DNA of 33,245 nt from an uncultured Desulfocapsa sp. (lineage in GTDB: Bacteria; Desulfobacterota; Desulfobulbia; Desulfobulbales; Desulfocapsaceae). A program made the translations under genes and the position numbers. The stretch is taken from NCBI GenBank assembly GCA_947311435.1, contig CAMZKT010000012.1, positions 1 through 33,245 of the forward strand. Reading direction: 5' to 3'. Below the pieces are notes generated by a model. The model did no database searches, had not been told where the DNA came from, and saw only the letters and a program-made list of their open reading frames with translations. This document shows positions 1 to 9,200 of this stretch, piece after piece. Numbering within the stretch: the stretch's first letter is position 1; the number at the start of each line of letters is the position of its first letter.

Positions 1-58
1 ACAGATTTTTTCAAACTCTTCCATGGCTGGAATCTGATCATCGACACCAAATGCGCCC

Positions 59-1846
59 GTGTTTACAAGACCGACTGGTGAATGTGCCGACTGGATGCGA
101 CGGGTTTTTGATTTTCAGAATTCAGACCACGAATGTCTCCGTTGCCTGGCCACGGAAATGGAAAGTGATGGCCTACAACCTCAAATTGGAATCGTAGATG
201 GTGAAACATTGCTGGCCTTCCGCAGCCATGAACGTGCCCTGCTTGGGAAGTCCCCGCGACTGATTGGCGGTGAAAGCAGAAAAAGGGCACTTGCTGCTGA
301 AATTCGCAGTATCAGGAACGAATTAAAACAAATGGGCATGGATAAGCGCGACATTGCCCGCAATATAAAAATGACACAGGCAGATCAGGAAAAACTCAAC
401 ACCTTCAAAACTCTTCTTTATGATGGGCTGTCAGCACTTAAAGACGACTCCCGTAAAGTGAAAGAACTCACCGATCGCCTGAGATACCAACAGAAACGTT
501 TCCACGAACAGCAGGAGCACACCAATTCACACAAGCATGATCTTGACAGGCTTTATGTACTTCTAAAGGAGCTGAAGCAAAGGATTTCCGGAGAAGGGTT
601 GGCCAACCTGGAACGACGAATAAATACATTGAAGAAAAAAAAGATGGCCAATCAGACACAAATACGGCTGCTCAATCAAAATATTGGCGGTGACGAACGG
701 GAACTCACTCAGTTACAGGAAAAAACAGAACATCTGCGTACAAAACGGGAGCTATCAGTACAACATCAAGAGGAGGCTGAAAGCAGGCTGCACTCAATAC
801 TGCCCGATGTGGAGGACATTGGTCACTATGTATTAAAGAGCAAGAAGGGGCAGCAATTCAAAGCCAGCGAAGCCATAGAAAAGGAACGAAACAACAGCGA
901 CGTTTCCTCCCGCACAGGTATCAACCAGATCCGGGACAAAGTAAACGACCCTGAATTTGGTGGCGGTTTTCGCTTCCATTATGAAGAGGAGGTAAATGAA
1001 CTGTTGGATTTTCGTCAGCAGAATTTGGAAACCATTATCCAGCAACAATCTGTTGCCCTTGCCGACCAAAAGGAAGTTATCAATGATCACACAAGAAAAT
1101 TGTTCAAACAGATCATCATGACCGACCTGCTCGACTATCTGCGGGAGCATGTGGGAGAACTGGATCAAATGATACGACGCATCAATACACGTCTTGGTCA
1201 ACGTTCTTTTGGCGGCCAGCGCTACCGTTTTCGCCTGCGCCCGCTTGATCAGTATAAACGGCTTATTACCATCATCAAGCAGATCAGTTCCTTTGACCCC
1301 ATGGCAGAAAAAGAACTACAAGGTTTTTTTGCAGATAACAGGGAAGCAATAATGGCCACCGACTCCGGCAACATCCCTGAAGAACTGGACTACCGCAACT
1401 GGTACAAATACGAGCTTGAAGTCTCCACCGTCGGGGATAAGGGGGTGGTTATGGACAGGCAAACCAAAAGCATCGGCTCCGGCGGAGAACAGGCCGTACC
1501 CAATTATCTGCTGATTCTCACCATTGCCCATTTTCTTTATCAGCGAAAAAAAATCCGCCTGCACACCCTGCTCTTCGATGAAGCTTTTTACGGGATTGAT
1601 GCCGGGCGACGAGACCAGTTGCTGGGCTTTGCCACAGACCTGGAGCTTCAACTCTTTATCGCCTCACCGGATCAGGATGGGGTGCGGCGTGAAGTGCAAA
1701 ATTCCACCACACTTTTAGTGAAAAAGGACAGTGACTTTAATGTCCATCTCTATCCATTTCACTGGCAGAATCCTGCCAAACAGCAACTGGATTTTTTTTC
1801 GAAAGACACAGCTGAAAAGCCAGTGATCTTTGACAGGGAATACTAA
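59..1846 (+). CDS. jetC: C-terminal half of a Wadjet JetC-like SMC/MukB-type ATPase (coiled coil, ABC signature and Walker B region); N-terminal Walker A part is not in this ORF
   Basis: Long coiled coil followed by SIGSGGEQAVPNYLLILTIAHFL and LHTLLFDEAFYGIDAGRRDQLLGFATDLELQLFIASPD (ABC signature and Walker B/D-loop); directly followed by a JetD-like gene with 1-nt overlap. GTG start at 59 is doubtful. Confidence 0.75.
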   Translation: MFTRPTGECADWMRRVFDFQNSDHECLRCLATEMESDGLQPQIGIVDGETLLAFRSHERALLGKSPRLIGGESRKRALAAEIRSIRNELKQMGMDKRDIARNIKMTQADQEKLNTFKTLLYDGLSALKDDSRKVKELTDRLRYQQKRFHEQQEHTNSHKHDLDRLYVLLKELKQRISGEGLANLERRINTLKKKKMANQTQIRLLNQNIGGDERELTQLQEKTEHLRTKRELSVQHQEEAESRLHSILPDVEDIGHYVLKSKKGQQFKASEAIEKERNNSDVSSRTGINQIRDKVNDPEFGGGFRFHYEEEVNELLDFRQQNLETIIQQQSVALADQKEVINDHTRKLFKQIIMTDLLDYLREHVGELDQMIRRINTRLGQRSFGGQRYRFRLRPLDQYKRLITIIKQISSFDPMAEKELQGFFADNREAIMATDSGNIPEELDYRNWYKYELEVSTVGDKGVVMDRQTKSIGSGGEQAVPNYLLILTIAHFLYQRKKIRLHTLLFDEAFYGIDAGRRDQLLGFATDLELQLFIASPDQDGVRREVQNSTTLLVKKDSDFNVHLYPFHWQNPAKQQLDFFSKDTAEKPVIFDREY

Positions 1847-3093
1847 TGGATTTTCTCGAAAAAATACTGGCCAGAATTGCCCGCAGATACTCATTGAAAC
1901 ACTGTTTAAGCGGAACCATGAAACTGGGAGAACGGCTGGACAGAGAGCAGATGAAAATGCTTCGCAACTTCTTTGGTCTAACAGCCCTGCGGGAAAACAA
2001 CAAGCAGGAAGTGCGTCTTGATTTCAGGATTCTTCTGCAAAATGGAACAGAGTCACAATGGCTGGAAAAGATTGGGGATACCCTTGGCTCCCCCCTGCAG
2101 CCCATGCCAGCAAACACTCATCGACCAAAGCGGGATGCAGTGGAAGACATTCTCGGCCCTCTTCATTTGGCCTTCCCTGAACTCCAGACCCTTTTTTCTC
2201 TCATTCGGGAAGATGATCGCTCCATTCGCAGTATGCTTTCAGGAAGCAGTGTAGACACAGCAAAGAAAAACTGTTGTACCATGGCTAAGCTTGTTTCCTT
2301 TTTGCTCCACAACAACACGCCAATAACGGTATCCGATCTTGGTGCACAATTTTTCCAGAACTCCAAGGCCCTGCGACAGGGCGAATTACGAACACTGCTT
2401 GTCAGGTGGTTGCGGCTTATCACAGCTCACGCTGAAGACATCGAGGAACCGGATTTGCTGGAAAGATACCACATCCTCCATTATCGACTGACAGTGCATG
2501 CAGTCCTCTACGGCCCGATAATTTACGAGAAAAATGGCATGCTGTTTAATTGGATCGACCAGCTCTACCAGGAGGGAGAAACAGCAATTCTGGGCTGGCA
2601 AAATATCCAAAATATCGACAGGATATATTTTCAGAAAGAGGAGCCCGATGTACCAAAGCTGATTTGCTGCGAAAATGAAGCTCCGTTCAGCAATATGATT
2701 CAGCAAAGAACAAACAACTGCCTTCTCTTCACCAGTGGTTTCCCATCCAGCGCGGTGCAAAGGCTGTATCAGCTACTGGCACATCAGGCCTCCAGTTGCC
2801 ACCACTGGGGAGACAGCGACCCGGCAGGTTTACGAATAGCAGCAATTATGCACGCCCTCCACCCCCTACAGCTCTTTCGCTGTGACCTGGCCACATTAAA
2901 ACACCACAAAAGGAAGCTAATTCCCCTCAGCCGGCAACAAAAAAACGACATAATGAATATTCTTGAGAACCAGCCAGATTTTCCTTTTACCAAGGAGCTC
3001 CTGTTCACTCTGGACAATGGCTGGCTGGAGCAGGAGAACTGGCAGCCAGGCAATTGCCAAGCAACAGGAAAAACAACATCTCAAAGCGAGTGA
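1846..3093 (+). CDS. jetD: Wadjet JetD-like protein (DUF2220/Toprim-like C-terminal nuclease domain)
   Basis: C-terminal motif LLFTSGFPSSAVQRLYQLLA...CHHWGDSDPAGLRIAAIMHAL, typical of the JetD C-terminal domain; ATG overlaps the jetC stop codon (TAATG). Confidence 0.8.
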   Translation: MDFLEKILARIARRYSLKHCLSGTMKLGERLDREQMKMLRNFFGLTALRENNKQEVRLDFRILLQNGTESQWLEKIGDTLGSPLQPMPANTHRPKRDAVEDILGPLHLAFPELQTLFSLIREDDRSIRSMLSGSSVDTAKKNCCTMAKLVSFLLHNNTPITVSDLGAQFFQNSKALRQGELRTLLVRWLRLITAHAEDIEEPDLLERYHILHYRLTVHAVLYGPIIYEKNGMLFNWIDQLYQEGETAILGWQNIQNIDRIYFQKEEPDVPKLICCENEAPFSNMIQQRTNNCLLFTSGFPSSAVQRLYQLLAHQASSCHHWGDSDPAGLRIAAIMHALHPLQLFRCDLATLKHHKRKLIPLSRQQKNDIMNILENQPDFPFTKELLFTLDNGWLEQENWQPGNCQATGKTTSQSE

Positions 3094-3097
3094 TATC

Positions 3098-4426
3098 ATG
3101 CAAGGGTCAAACAAGTCACTTATTCGTATAATAACAGAACCTTACATTGTACTATTCATCCTTTTTTCACTGACCACCGGAGCAGGGTCAACCTGGCTGT
3201 ACTTCAAAGCTCGAGAGGCTCAGTCACAATTCCTGGTTCAGGGGCTGCTTTCCACCGTTTCACCCATGGTGAAAGAACTTAGCCGTTCAGACATCACACC
3301 CCTGATCAAGAACGAAGGGTCATGGTTGCACAAAAGACTTGATACAATATTTGCCCAGATACCAGGCCTGATGCAATTTCAAATTCGCACAACAAAGGAA
3401 GGTTTTTCCAAGAAGCCTGATGCTCATAACAAACTCTTGACGACAAAACTACCAGGAATGGACGCAACACAGGGGAACAGCACTGCTCTGCACAGTTCAA
3501 CCGCCGCCCATAGACTCTATTCCGAATCTGCATCCTTACTACGGATAGAATTCCGCTTTGAAGATAAAAAAATCGGGCCGGTAAGCCTGGAACTTGCCTT
3601 TAACAGAGAGACCCTCCAGGGTTCTGTCGCCCAAGCCATGAGCATCATAACAAATGCCATCACCTTGTTTAACGTGGCTGGAATTTGTGCGCTGTTTATT
3701 GCATTTGCAGTTACTTTATGGGCCGCCAGGAGAGCCAGACTTCTGGAATCTGAAATACAAAAGCTCTATCATTATGCCACCGCCGCCGAATTAATGGCCG
3801 GCCTTGTGCATGATTTACGCAATCCGCTGGCCAGTTTCAGGGCTAATATCGCATCCCTTAAAATCACACCCGACGAGACTGATACCATTCTACAGGAAAT
3901 GGACGAAGATCTGATCCGCCTTGACGCAAAACTTGGCTCCATGATGGATCTCACCAAAAAACGGGATGAACCTTTCTCCATTTGTGATGTTCATGAATTA
4001 CTCGAAAAAGTCAGCCGACAAGCCAATCCCATACTAAAAGAAAACAAACTGATCCTGCAATTACACTGCCTGGTCGAACACCCTGTGGAGCTCATGAAAA
4101 GCTCTCTGAGTGATGCCCTGCTTAACCTTGTACTGAATGCTGCTGAAAGCGGCCAAAAAAATGGTATTATTGAATTGACAGCACGGGAAGAGAATGGAAA
4201 TCTGGTGTTTGAAATTGCTGACCGGGGAACCGGCCTTCCTGAGAACCAAAATATATTCAAACCCTTTGTCAGCACGAAAGCAACCGGACATGGTCTGGGT
4301 CTGGCAATCAGCAGACGTACTGCAGAGTCCCACGGAGGCACTCTTACAGCAGTAAATCGTGCCGGTGGTGGAGCTGTGTTCACCCTCACGATTCTGCAAA
4401 AAACAGCTTTGGGGAAAACATCATGA
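3098..4426 (+). CDS. Membrane sensor histidine kinase
   Basis: N-terminal TM (IVLFILFSLTTGAGSTWLYF), second TM near residue 190, H-box LMAGLVHDLRNPLASFRANI, N-box DALLNLVLNAAESG, G-boxes GHGLGLAISRRTAESHGG. Start taken at ATG 3098 rather than the ORF-track start at 2963, which overlaps jetD. Confidence 0.9.
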   Translation: MQGSNKSLIRIITEPYIVLFILFSLTTGAGSTWLYFKAREAQSQFLVQGLLSTVSPMVKELSRSDITPLIKNEGSWLHKRLDTIFAQIPGLMQFQIRTTKEGFSKKPDAHNKLLTTKLPGMDATQGNSTALHSSTAAHRLYSESASLLRIEFRFEDKKIGPVSLELAFNRETLQGSVAQAMSIITNAITLFNVAGICALFIAFAVTLWAARRARLLESEIQKLYHYATAAELMAGLVHDLRNPLASFRANIASLKITPDETDTILQEMDEDLIRLDAKLGSMMDLTKKRDEPFSICDVHELLEKVSRQANPILKENKLILQLHCLVEHPVELMKSSLSDALLNLVLNAAESGQKNGIIELTAREENGNLVFEIADRGTGLPENQNIFKPFVSTKATGHGLGLAISRRTAESHGGTLTAVNRAGGGAVFTLTILQKTALGKTS

Positions 4427-5793
4427 GCAGCCAGCAGGACTTACCGGATATCAGTGGCCTGCGTATTCTGGTTCTGGACGACGATCCAGCAATTCAACGG
4501 AGCCTGTCACGAGCTTTACGCGGACTTGGTGGAAAAGTGACAACAGCCGGGAGCATTCGTGAAGCCGGGATGAGGATGGACTCAAGTAATTTTGATGTTC
4601 TGCTTGCGGATTTAAAACTTCGTGATGGAGTCGGCCTTGATCTCCTGCCACTATTTCAAAAGAAATTTCCAGAGGGGCATTTTTATCTTATTACCGGCCA
4701 TGGCTCGGTGAAAAATGCAGTTAAAGCCTTAAAACACGGCGTCCGTGATTACCTGCAAAAACCCGTTGATCCCATTGAGCTTGCAGAGAAACTCCAACAC
4801 CGTGCAGTCGTTCAACATCGTTCGGTTCTCGAAACACGTCTTGACCCTTTTCTGCTTTTTCGTGATCCGGTGATGGCCGAAGCTCTGGCAGACTTACCCC
4901 GTTTTGCCGCCCTCGATGAGCCGGTATTGATTCGTGGAGAGACCGGCACAGGAAAAGAACTTGTGGCCATGGCCGTGCACCGCATAAGCCCTCGCACTTC
5001 CGGCCCTTTTGTTGCCGTAAACTGTGGGGCAATCCCGGAAGCCATGTTGGAAAGTGAGCTGTTCGGGCATGAACGTGGTGCCTTTACCGGTGCTGCCTCC
5101 AGGCATCGGGGACGCTTTGAGCAGGCATCGGGCGGCACATTGTTTCTGGATGAAATCGGTGAAATGCCCTTACAGTTTCAGGTTCGATTATTACGGGTTC
5201 TTGAGGAAAGAACTATCCAGCGACTCGGTGCTGAGCTTCCATTGGCAGTGGATGTACGTATTGTCGCAGCTACCCATCGTGACCTTCGCGAAGACGTGGA
5301 AGCTGGCCTGTTCCGCCGTGACCTCTTCTACCGACTGGACGTACTCCCCATCCACCTTCCTCCACTCAAAGATCGCAGGAAGGACATTCTCCTTCTTGCC
5401 TCCCATTTCCTCCACCGCACATTCGAAGAAATGGGACAAGCCGACAGACATCCTTCTTTTTCACCCGAGGCCGGACAACTGATTCGTTCCTGCCCCTGGC
5501 CAGGAAATATACGAGAACTACGAAACACCATGACTCGAATTGCTGTTCGTGTACCAGAAAATATGCATGAAATATCCGCCGATTATGTCGTGCGTTTTCT
5601 CAACGCTCCCCAACAGTACCATTCCTCTAACCGTGGCGAATCTATCTCCATCCCCGTAGGAACGAGCCTGGCGGAAGCCGAGCGAATATTGATTGACGCG
5701 ACCCTGAAACGAACAGACTTCAATCGGCGGGAGGCTGCCAGACAACTTGGCATTGGTGAAAGGACTTTGCGCCGAAAACTCAATGCGAAATAA
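4423..5793 (+). CDS. NtrC-family sigma-54-dependent response regulator (REC-AAA+-Fis HTH)
   Basis: REC domain (LDDDPA...DVLLADLKLRDG...LITGHGS...LQKPVDP), Walker A GETGTGKE, GAFTGA motif, C-terminal Fis-type HTH (NRREAARQLGIGERTLRRKL). 4-nt ATGA overlap with the kinase. Confidence 0.95.
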   Translation: MSSQQDLPDISGLRILVLDDDPAIQRSLSRALRGLGGKVTTAGSIREAGMRMDSSNFDVLLADLKLRDGVGLDLLPLFQKKFPEGHFYLITGHGSVKNAVKALKHGVRDYLQKPVDPIELAEKLQHRAVVQHRSVLETRLDPFLLFRDPVMAEALADLPRFAALDEPVLIRGETGTGKELVAMAVHRISPRTSGPFVAVNCGAIPEAMLESELFGHERGAFTGAASRHRGRFEQASGGTLFLDEIGEMPLQFQVRLLRVLEERTIQRLGAELPLAVDVRIVAATHRDLREDVEAGLFRRDLFYRLDVLPIHLPPLKDRRKDILLLASHFLHRTFEEMGQADRHPSFSPEAGQLIRSCPWPGNIRELRNTMTRIAVRVPENMHEISADYVVRFLNAPQQYHSSNRGESISIPVGTSLAEAERILIDATLKRTDFNRREAARQLGIGERTLRRKLNAK

Positions 5794-5853
5794 CACTTGC
5801 CTGGAACAAGGGATATAAGTAAAGATGATGCTTCCGGAATTCCTTTATTCCCC

Positions 5854-5988
5854 GTAACTACTCACGGTGGTAAATGACTTACTTTCACAAACCACCGATT
5901 TTGTAACTGCTTACAGGGTGCCGCAGCGTATACGTCATACGTACGCCAGCGTGACCACGGAAAAATACGGTGTCCTGTAAGCAGTTAC
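5854..5988 (-). repeat. Dispersed intergenic repeat family 1, copy A
   Basis: Contains perfect 15-bp inverted arms gtaactgcttacagg (5903-5917) / cctgtaagcagttac (5974-5988); its reverse complement aligns along its length with 10485-10640 (shared CAGGACACCG, CGTGGTCACGCTGGC, CGGCACC, CCCTGTA-GC-GTTACA, GTAAGTC, GTGAGTAGT-AC). Confidence 0.75.
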
Positions 5989-6013
5989 TATTCCCCAAAT
6001 ACTTTTTACTCCA

Positions 6014-6650
6014 ATGGAAACTTTTGTTTCAGAAAAAAGACTGATGATACCTCGAAATTATTTGACAGACGTTTTTAACGGAAAAAAAAACGTTACCAAA
6101 ACAAAAACCATACTGTTTACCGCTCTATTTTTTGTTCTTTTTGATAATTTTACTTTTTTTCAAAATGTTCTGCTTGTCTATCCACTCTCTTGAAGAAAGC
6201 AATGCTGCTCGGTATCAAAAAGAATTTGAAAAATTTACTCCGGTTTGTACAACCAATCAAATTGAAAAATGCAGTAAAGAGGAGCTCATTAATGCTTACG
6301 ATAATGCCCTTTTGTATACAGATTATTTCCTGACCGAAGTAATTCATTTTCTAAAAAAATACGATTCCACTCATGAGACAGCAATGCTTTATTTTAGTGA
6401 CCATGGCGAAAGTCTTGGCGAGAAAGGGATTTATCTGCATGGACTACCGTATGTCATGGCACCGGATTCTCAAAAACATATTGCAGCATTAATGTGGTTT
6501 GGTAATGAAATGGGTAAGGATATCAATTTAAAAAAAGTCCGAATTAACAAGGATGAAAAATATAGCCAGGACAATCTCTTTCATACATTATTAGGTATTT
6601 TTGAAGTTACGACCGGTGTTTATGAGAAAGAAATGGATCTCCTTCAATAA
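6014..6650 (+). pseudogene. eptA: Remnant of an EptA-like phosphoethanolamine transferase with internal deletion and frame change
   Basis: 6014-6193 encodes METFVSEKRLMIPRNYLTDVFNGKKNVTKTKTILFTALFFVLFDNFTFFQNVLLVYPLS* (EptA-like N-terminus/TM1). 6132-6650, in another frame, encodes the sulfatase-fold C-terminus (ARYQKEFEKFTPVCTTNQIEKCSKEELINAYDNALLYTDYFLTEVI...MLYFSDHGESLGEKGIYLHGLPY). The middle portion is absent. Confidence 0.8.
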
Positions 6651-6847
6651 AATAGCCGTATCTGTTTCGGGAGCAGGTACCAATGAGCCCCCTAAGAAGT
6701 CCACAGAGTCATAAACATGAGTTAAATGTGTTGCGGACACCACCAATACTAGTGTAGGTTCACCCTTGTTATGAAAAATGTGAGATATTTTTCATATAGT
6801 ATTTAACTCCAAACAACGTCCATACCCGACAAGTCTTTCTTTTTCCC

Positions 6848-7656
6848 ATGCCAACAACAACCAAGACACCTGTTGCCTTTGAACTGAAAAGCACATCCTT
6901 TGTCCTTCCAATCCTGCAACTCAAATCAGGAAACATGGCAGCAATAACTTCTCAGCTTGCCGTAAAAACTGAAAAAGCAACAGCTTTTTTCCTGAACGCT
7001 CCAATTGTAATTGATCTCAGCAAACTTCACGTAAACGAGCCAATAGACCTTACAGGCCTGATTCACCTGCTGCGTGACCAGGGCTTCTTCCCCATGGGAA
7101 TAACCGGTGCCGATACAGATCAAAAAACATTGCAAATACTATGGGTTTGACTATTTTAAACATGGTGGGTGAAGGAGCGGGGAAACACAAAATTCCTCAA
7201 CAGAACACAGAGGAAGCGGAACAGACAAGAGAGCAAGCGACAAATAAAGAACAGGATGGGTCTTCGAACACCCCCACATGCCAGAAAGATCAATCTAACA
7301 TGGAATCTTCTCCACAAATTCCTGGAGAAGTTGTTAACAGAACAATTACCAGCCCCGTTCGTTCCGGACAAAGAATCGTTGTCCCCAATGGTGACTTAAC
7401 AATTACCGCCTCTGTTGGCTCGGGCGCCGAAGTGATAGCCTCGGGTAACATTCATGTTTACGGTACCCTGCGCGGCCGGGCAATAGCCGGAAGTAATGGT
7501 GATGAGAATGCCATGATTTTTTGTAAAAAACTGGATGCTGATTTAATTTCCATCGCTGGCATTTATCTTGTTAGTGAAGATATTGCCAGACAGAAACATT
7601 CCACTCCTGTACAGGTGACACTCCATGGGGAAAGTCTTATAATAACAGAAAGCTGA
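6848..7656 (+). pseudogene. minC: Septum site-determining protein MinC, split into two frames (N-domain 6848-7150; C-domain 7141-7656) by a 1-nt frameshift at A6 (7122-7127)
   Basis: N-domain AFELKSTSFVLPILQL...; C-domain ITSPVRSGQRIVVPNGDLTITASVGSGAEVIASGNIHVYGTLRGRAIAG. Followed by minD and minE. Adding one A at the run gives a continuous ...DTDQKNIANTMGLTIL.... Confidence 0.88.
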
Positions 7657-7802
7657 TACCACAACAGCTCTCTAGAAGACAGACAAATCCTGTTTGCTTT
7701 CCCTGAAAGCACTCACAGATGCCATCATATTGCAGAGCATACCCATTCTCAAAATTTACAGACAACTGATTTAATACACTAATACATTCGGAGGATATAT
7801 TT

Positions 7803-8615
7803 TTGGCAAAGATAATTGTTATTACTTCTGGTAAGGGAGGTGTCGGTAAAACAACAACAAGTGCCTCTTTTGCTACAGGTCTGGCTCTGAAAGGCTACAA
7901 AACGGTAGTCATTGATTTTGATGTCGGCTTGAGAAACCTCGATCTCCTCATGGGCTGTGAGCGTAGAGTGGTCTATGACTTTGTGAATGTTATCAATAAG
8001 GAAGCCAATTTAAACCAGGCTCTGATTCGTGATAAACGTTCAGACAAACTCCATATCCTCCCTGCTTCACAAACACGCGACAAAGATGCTTTGACAGTCG
8101 AAGGCGTTGAAGAGGTCCTGAATGAACTGAAGCTCTCTTTTGACTATATTGTTTGTGACTCACCCGCAGGTATTGAGCACGGTGCGTTCATGGCAATGTA
8201 TTTTGCCGATGAGGCCATTGTTGTCAGCAACCCTGAAATATCGTCCGTCCGTGACTCTGACCGTATTCTGGGCCTGCTCTCCAGCAAGACTAAACGAGCC
8301 GTGGAGGGTCTAGAACCCGTTAAAGAGCACCTTCTCCTCACCCGCTATTCGCCAGAGCGTGTAGAAAAGGGAGAGATGCTTTCTGTTGATGATGTTAAAG
8401 ACATTCTATCGCTGAGTCTATTGGGTGTTATTCCCGATTCACAGGATGTTTTAACTGCATCAAATCAGGGAATACCTGTTATTATGAACAATGATAGTGA
8501 TGCCGCTCTTGCCTACAACGACAGCGTTGATCGATTTCTTGGGGACGATGTACCAATCCGCTTTACCAATACAAGAAAACGAAGTTTTCTTGGGAAATTA
8601 TTCGGGAGGAAATAA
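7803..8615 (+). CDS. minD: Septum site-determining ATPase MinD
   Basis: MAKIIVITSGKGGVGKTTTSASFATGLALKGYKTVVIDFDVGLRNLDLLMGCERRVVYD; TTG start preceded by GGAGG. Confidence 0.97.
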   Translation: MAKIIVITSGKGGVGKTTTSASFATGLALKGYKTVVIDFDVGLRNLDLLMGCERRVVYDFVNVINKEANLNQALIRDKRSDKLHILPASQTRDKDALTVEGVEEVLNELKLSFDYIVCDSPAGIEHGAFMAMYFADEAIVVSNPEISSVRDSDRILGLLSSKTKRAVEGLEPVKEHLLLTRYSPERVEKGEMLSVDDVKDILSLSLLGVIPDSQDVLTASNQGIPVIMNNDSDAALAYNDSVDRFLGDDVPIRFTNTRKRSFLGKLFGRK

Positions 8616-8879
8616 ATGGATCTCTTTAAATATTTCCGTTCTAAGCGAAAATCGGTGGATGTGGCCAAAGAGCGACTCAGCATTCTAATTGCCAGAGATC
8701 GTATTCAAATGGGGCAACCATCTTTTCTTCCCATGTTACAAAAAGAATTACTGGAAGTCATCCAAAAGTATGTGGATATCGACAGTAAAGATTTCTCCTT
8801 AGCTCTGGATACGGAAAACGACTGTGAAGTCCTTGAAATAAACGTGGTTCTTCCTGAAAAAGCCACAGATAAAATGTAA
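8616..8879 (+). CDS. minE: Cell division topological specificity factor MinE
   Basis: MDLFKYFRSKRKSVDVAKERLSILIARDRIQMGQPSFLPMLQKELLEVIQKYVDID; immediately follows minD. Confidence 0.96.
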   Translation: MDLFKYFRSKRKSVDVAKERLSILIARDRIQMGQPSFLPMLQKELLEVIQKYVDIDSKDFSLALDTENDCEVLEINVVLPEKATDKM

Positions 8880-9105
8880 CCGTAGTGGTGTAAGGAAACA
8901 TACTTTACCTGCAGCACCATGAAACCTTCCCAGGTTGACCTCAGAAGAGATCGGCTTGCTCTTTCGCAATTCACCAGCACGTTGACGCAAGAGGCCACAT
9001 CATAATACTTGGAGCCAGCATGACTGCGAAAAGGTGCGGCGCCCTTGAAGAGTTCTCATCTTCCTCTGGAAGAGCGGCCAATCTGGCCGACTCCCTCGTT
9101 CTTTC

Positions 9106-9129
9106 GGCGGTCATTTCGACCGCCTTTTT
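9106..9129 (+). terminator. Rho-independent terminator
   Basis: GGCGGTC-atttc-GACCGCC followed by TTTTT. Confidence 0.85.
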
Positions 9130-9184
9130 ATCTGCCCCCCTCCCCTCCCATGGCAACACACTGAAACAACAAATATTTCCATTG

Positions 9185-9200
9185 TGGCACGAAGTTTGCT
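9185..9200 (+). promoter_or_regulatory. Sigma-54 (-24/-12) promoter
   Basis: TGGCACGAAGTTTGCT matches consensus TGGCAC-N5-TTGCW with correct spacing; lies 63 bp upstream of the 9263 CDS. Confidence 0.8.

Noticed and set aside
2963-3097. N-terminal extension of the histidine kinase ORF (track start 2963)
   Set aside because: The extension lies inside jetD in another frame and has no kinase-like content; ATG 3098 directly precedes the TM helix.
5821-6010. Simple bidirectional terminator for the response regulator
   Set aside because: The arms are separated by ~56 nt without a T-tract, and the whole segment matches another intergenic region, so a dispersed repeat explains it better.
7121-7129. 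Programmed -1 ribosomal frameshift in minC
   Set aside because: The zero-frame codons are CAA AAA ACA, so the AAAAAAC heptamer is not in the proper X XXY YYZ phase; a simple indel or transcriptional slippage is more likely.
8971-9159. Minus-strand 62-aa and plus-strand 70-aa ORFs overlapping the terminator
   Set aside because: They run through a strong intrinsic terminator and stem structures, with no RBS or domain evidence.
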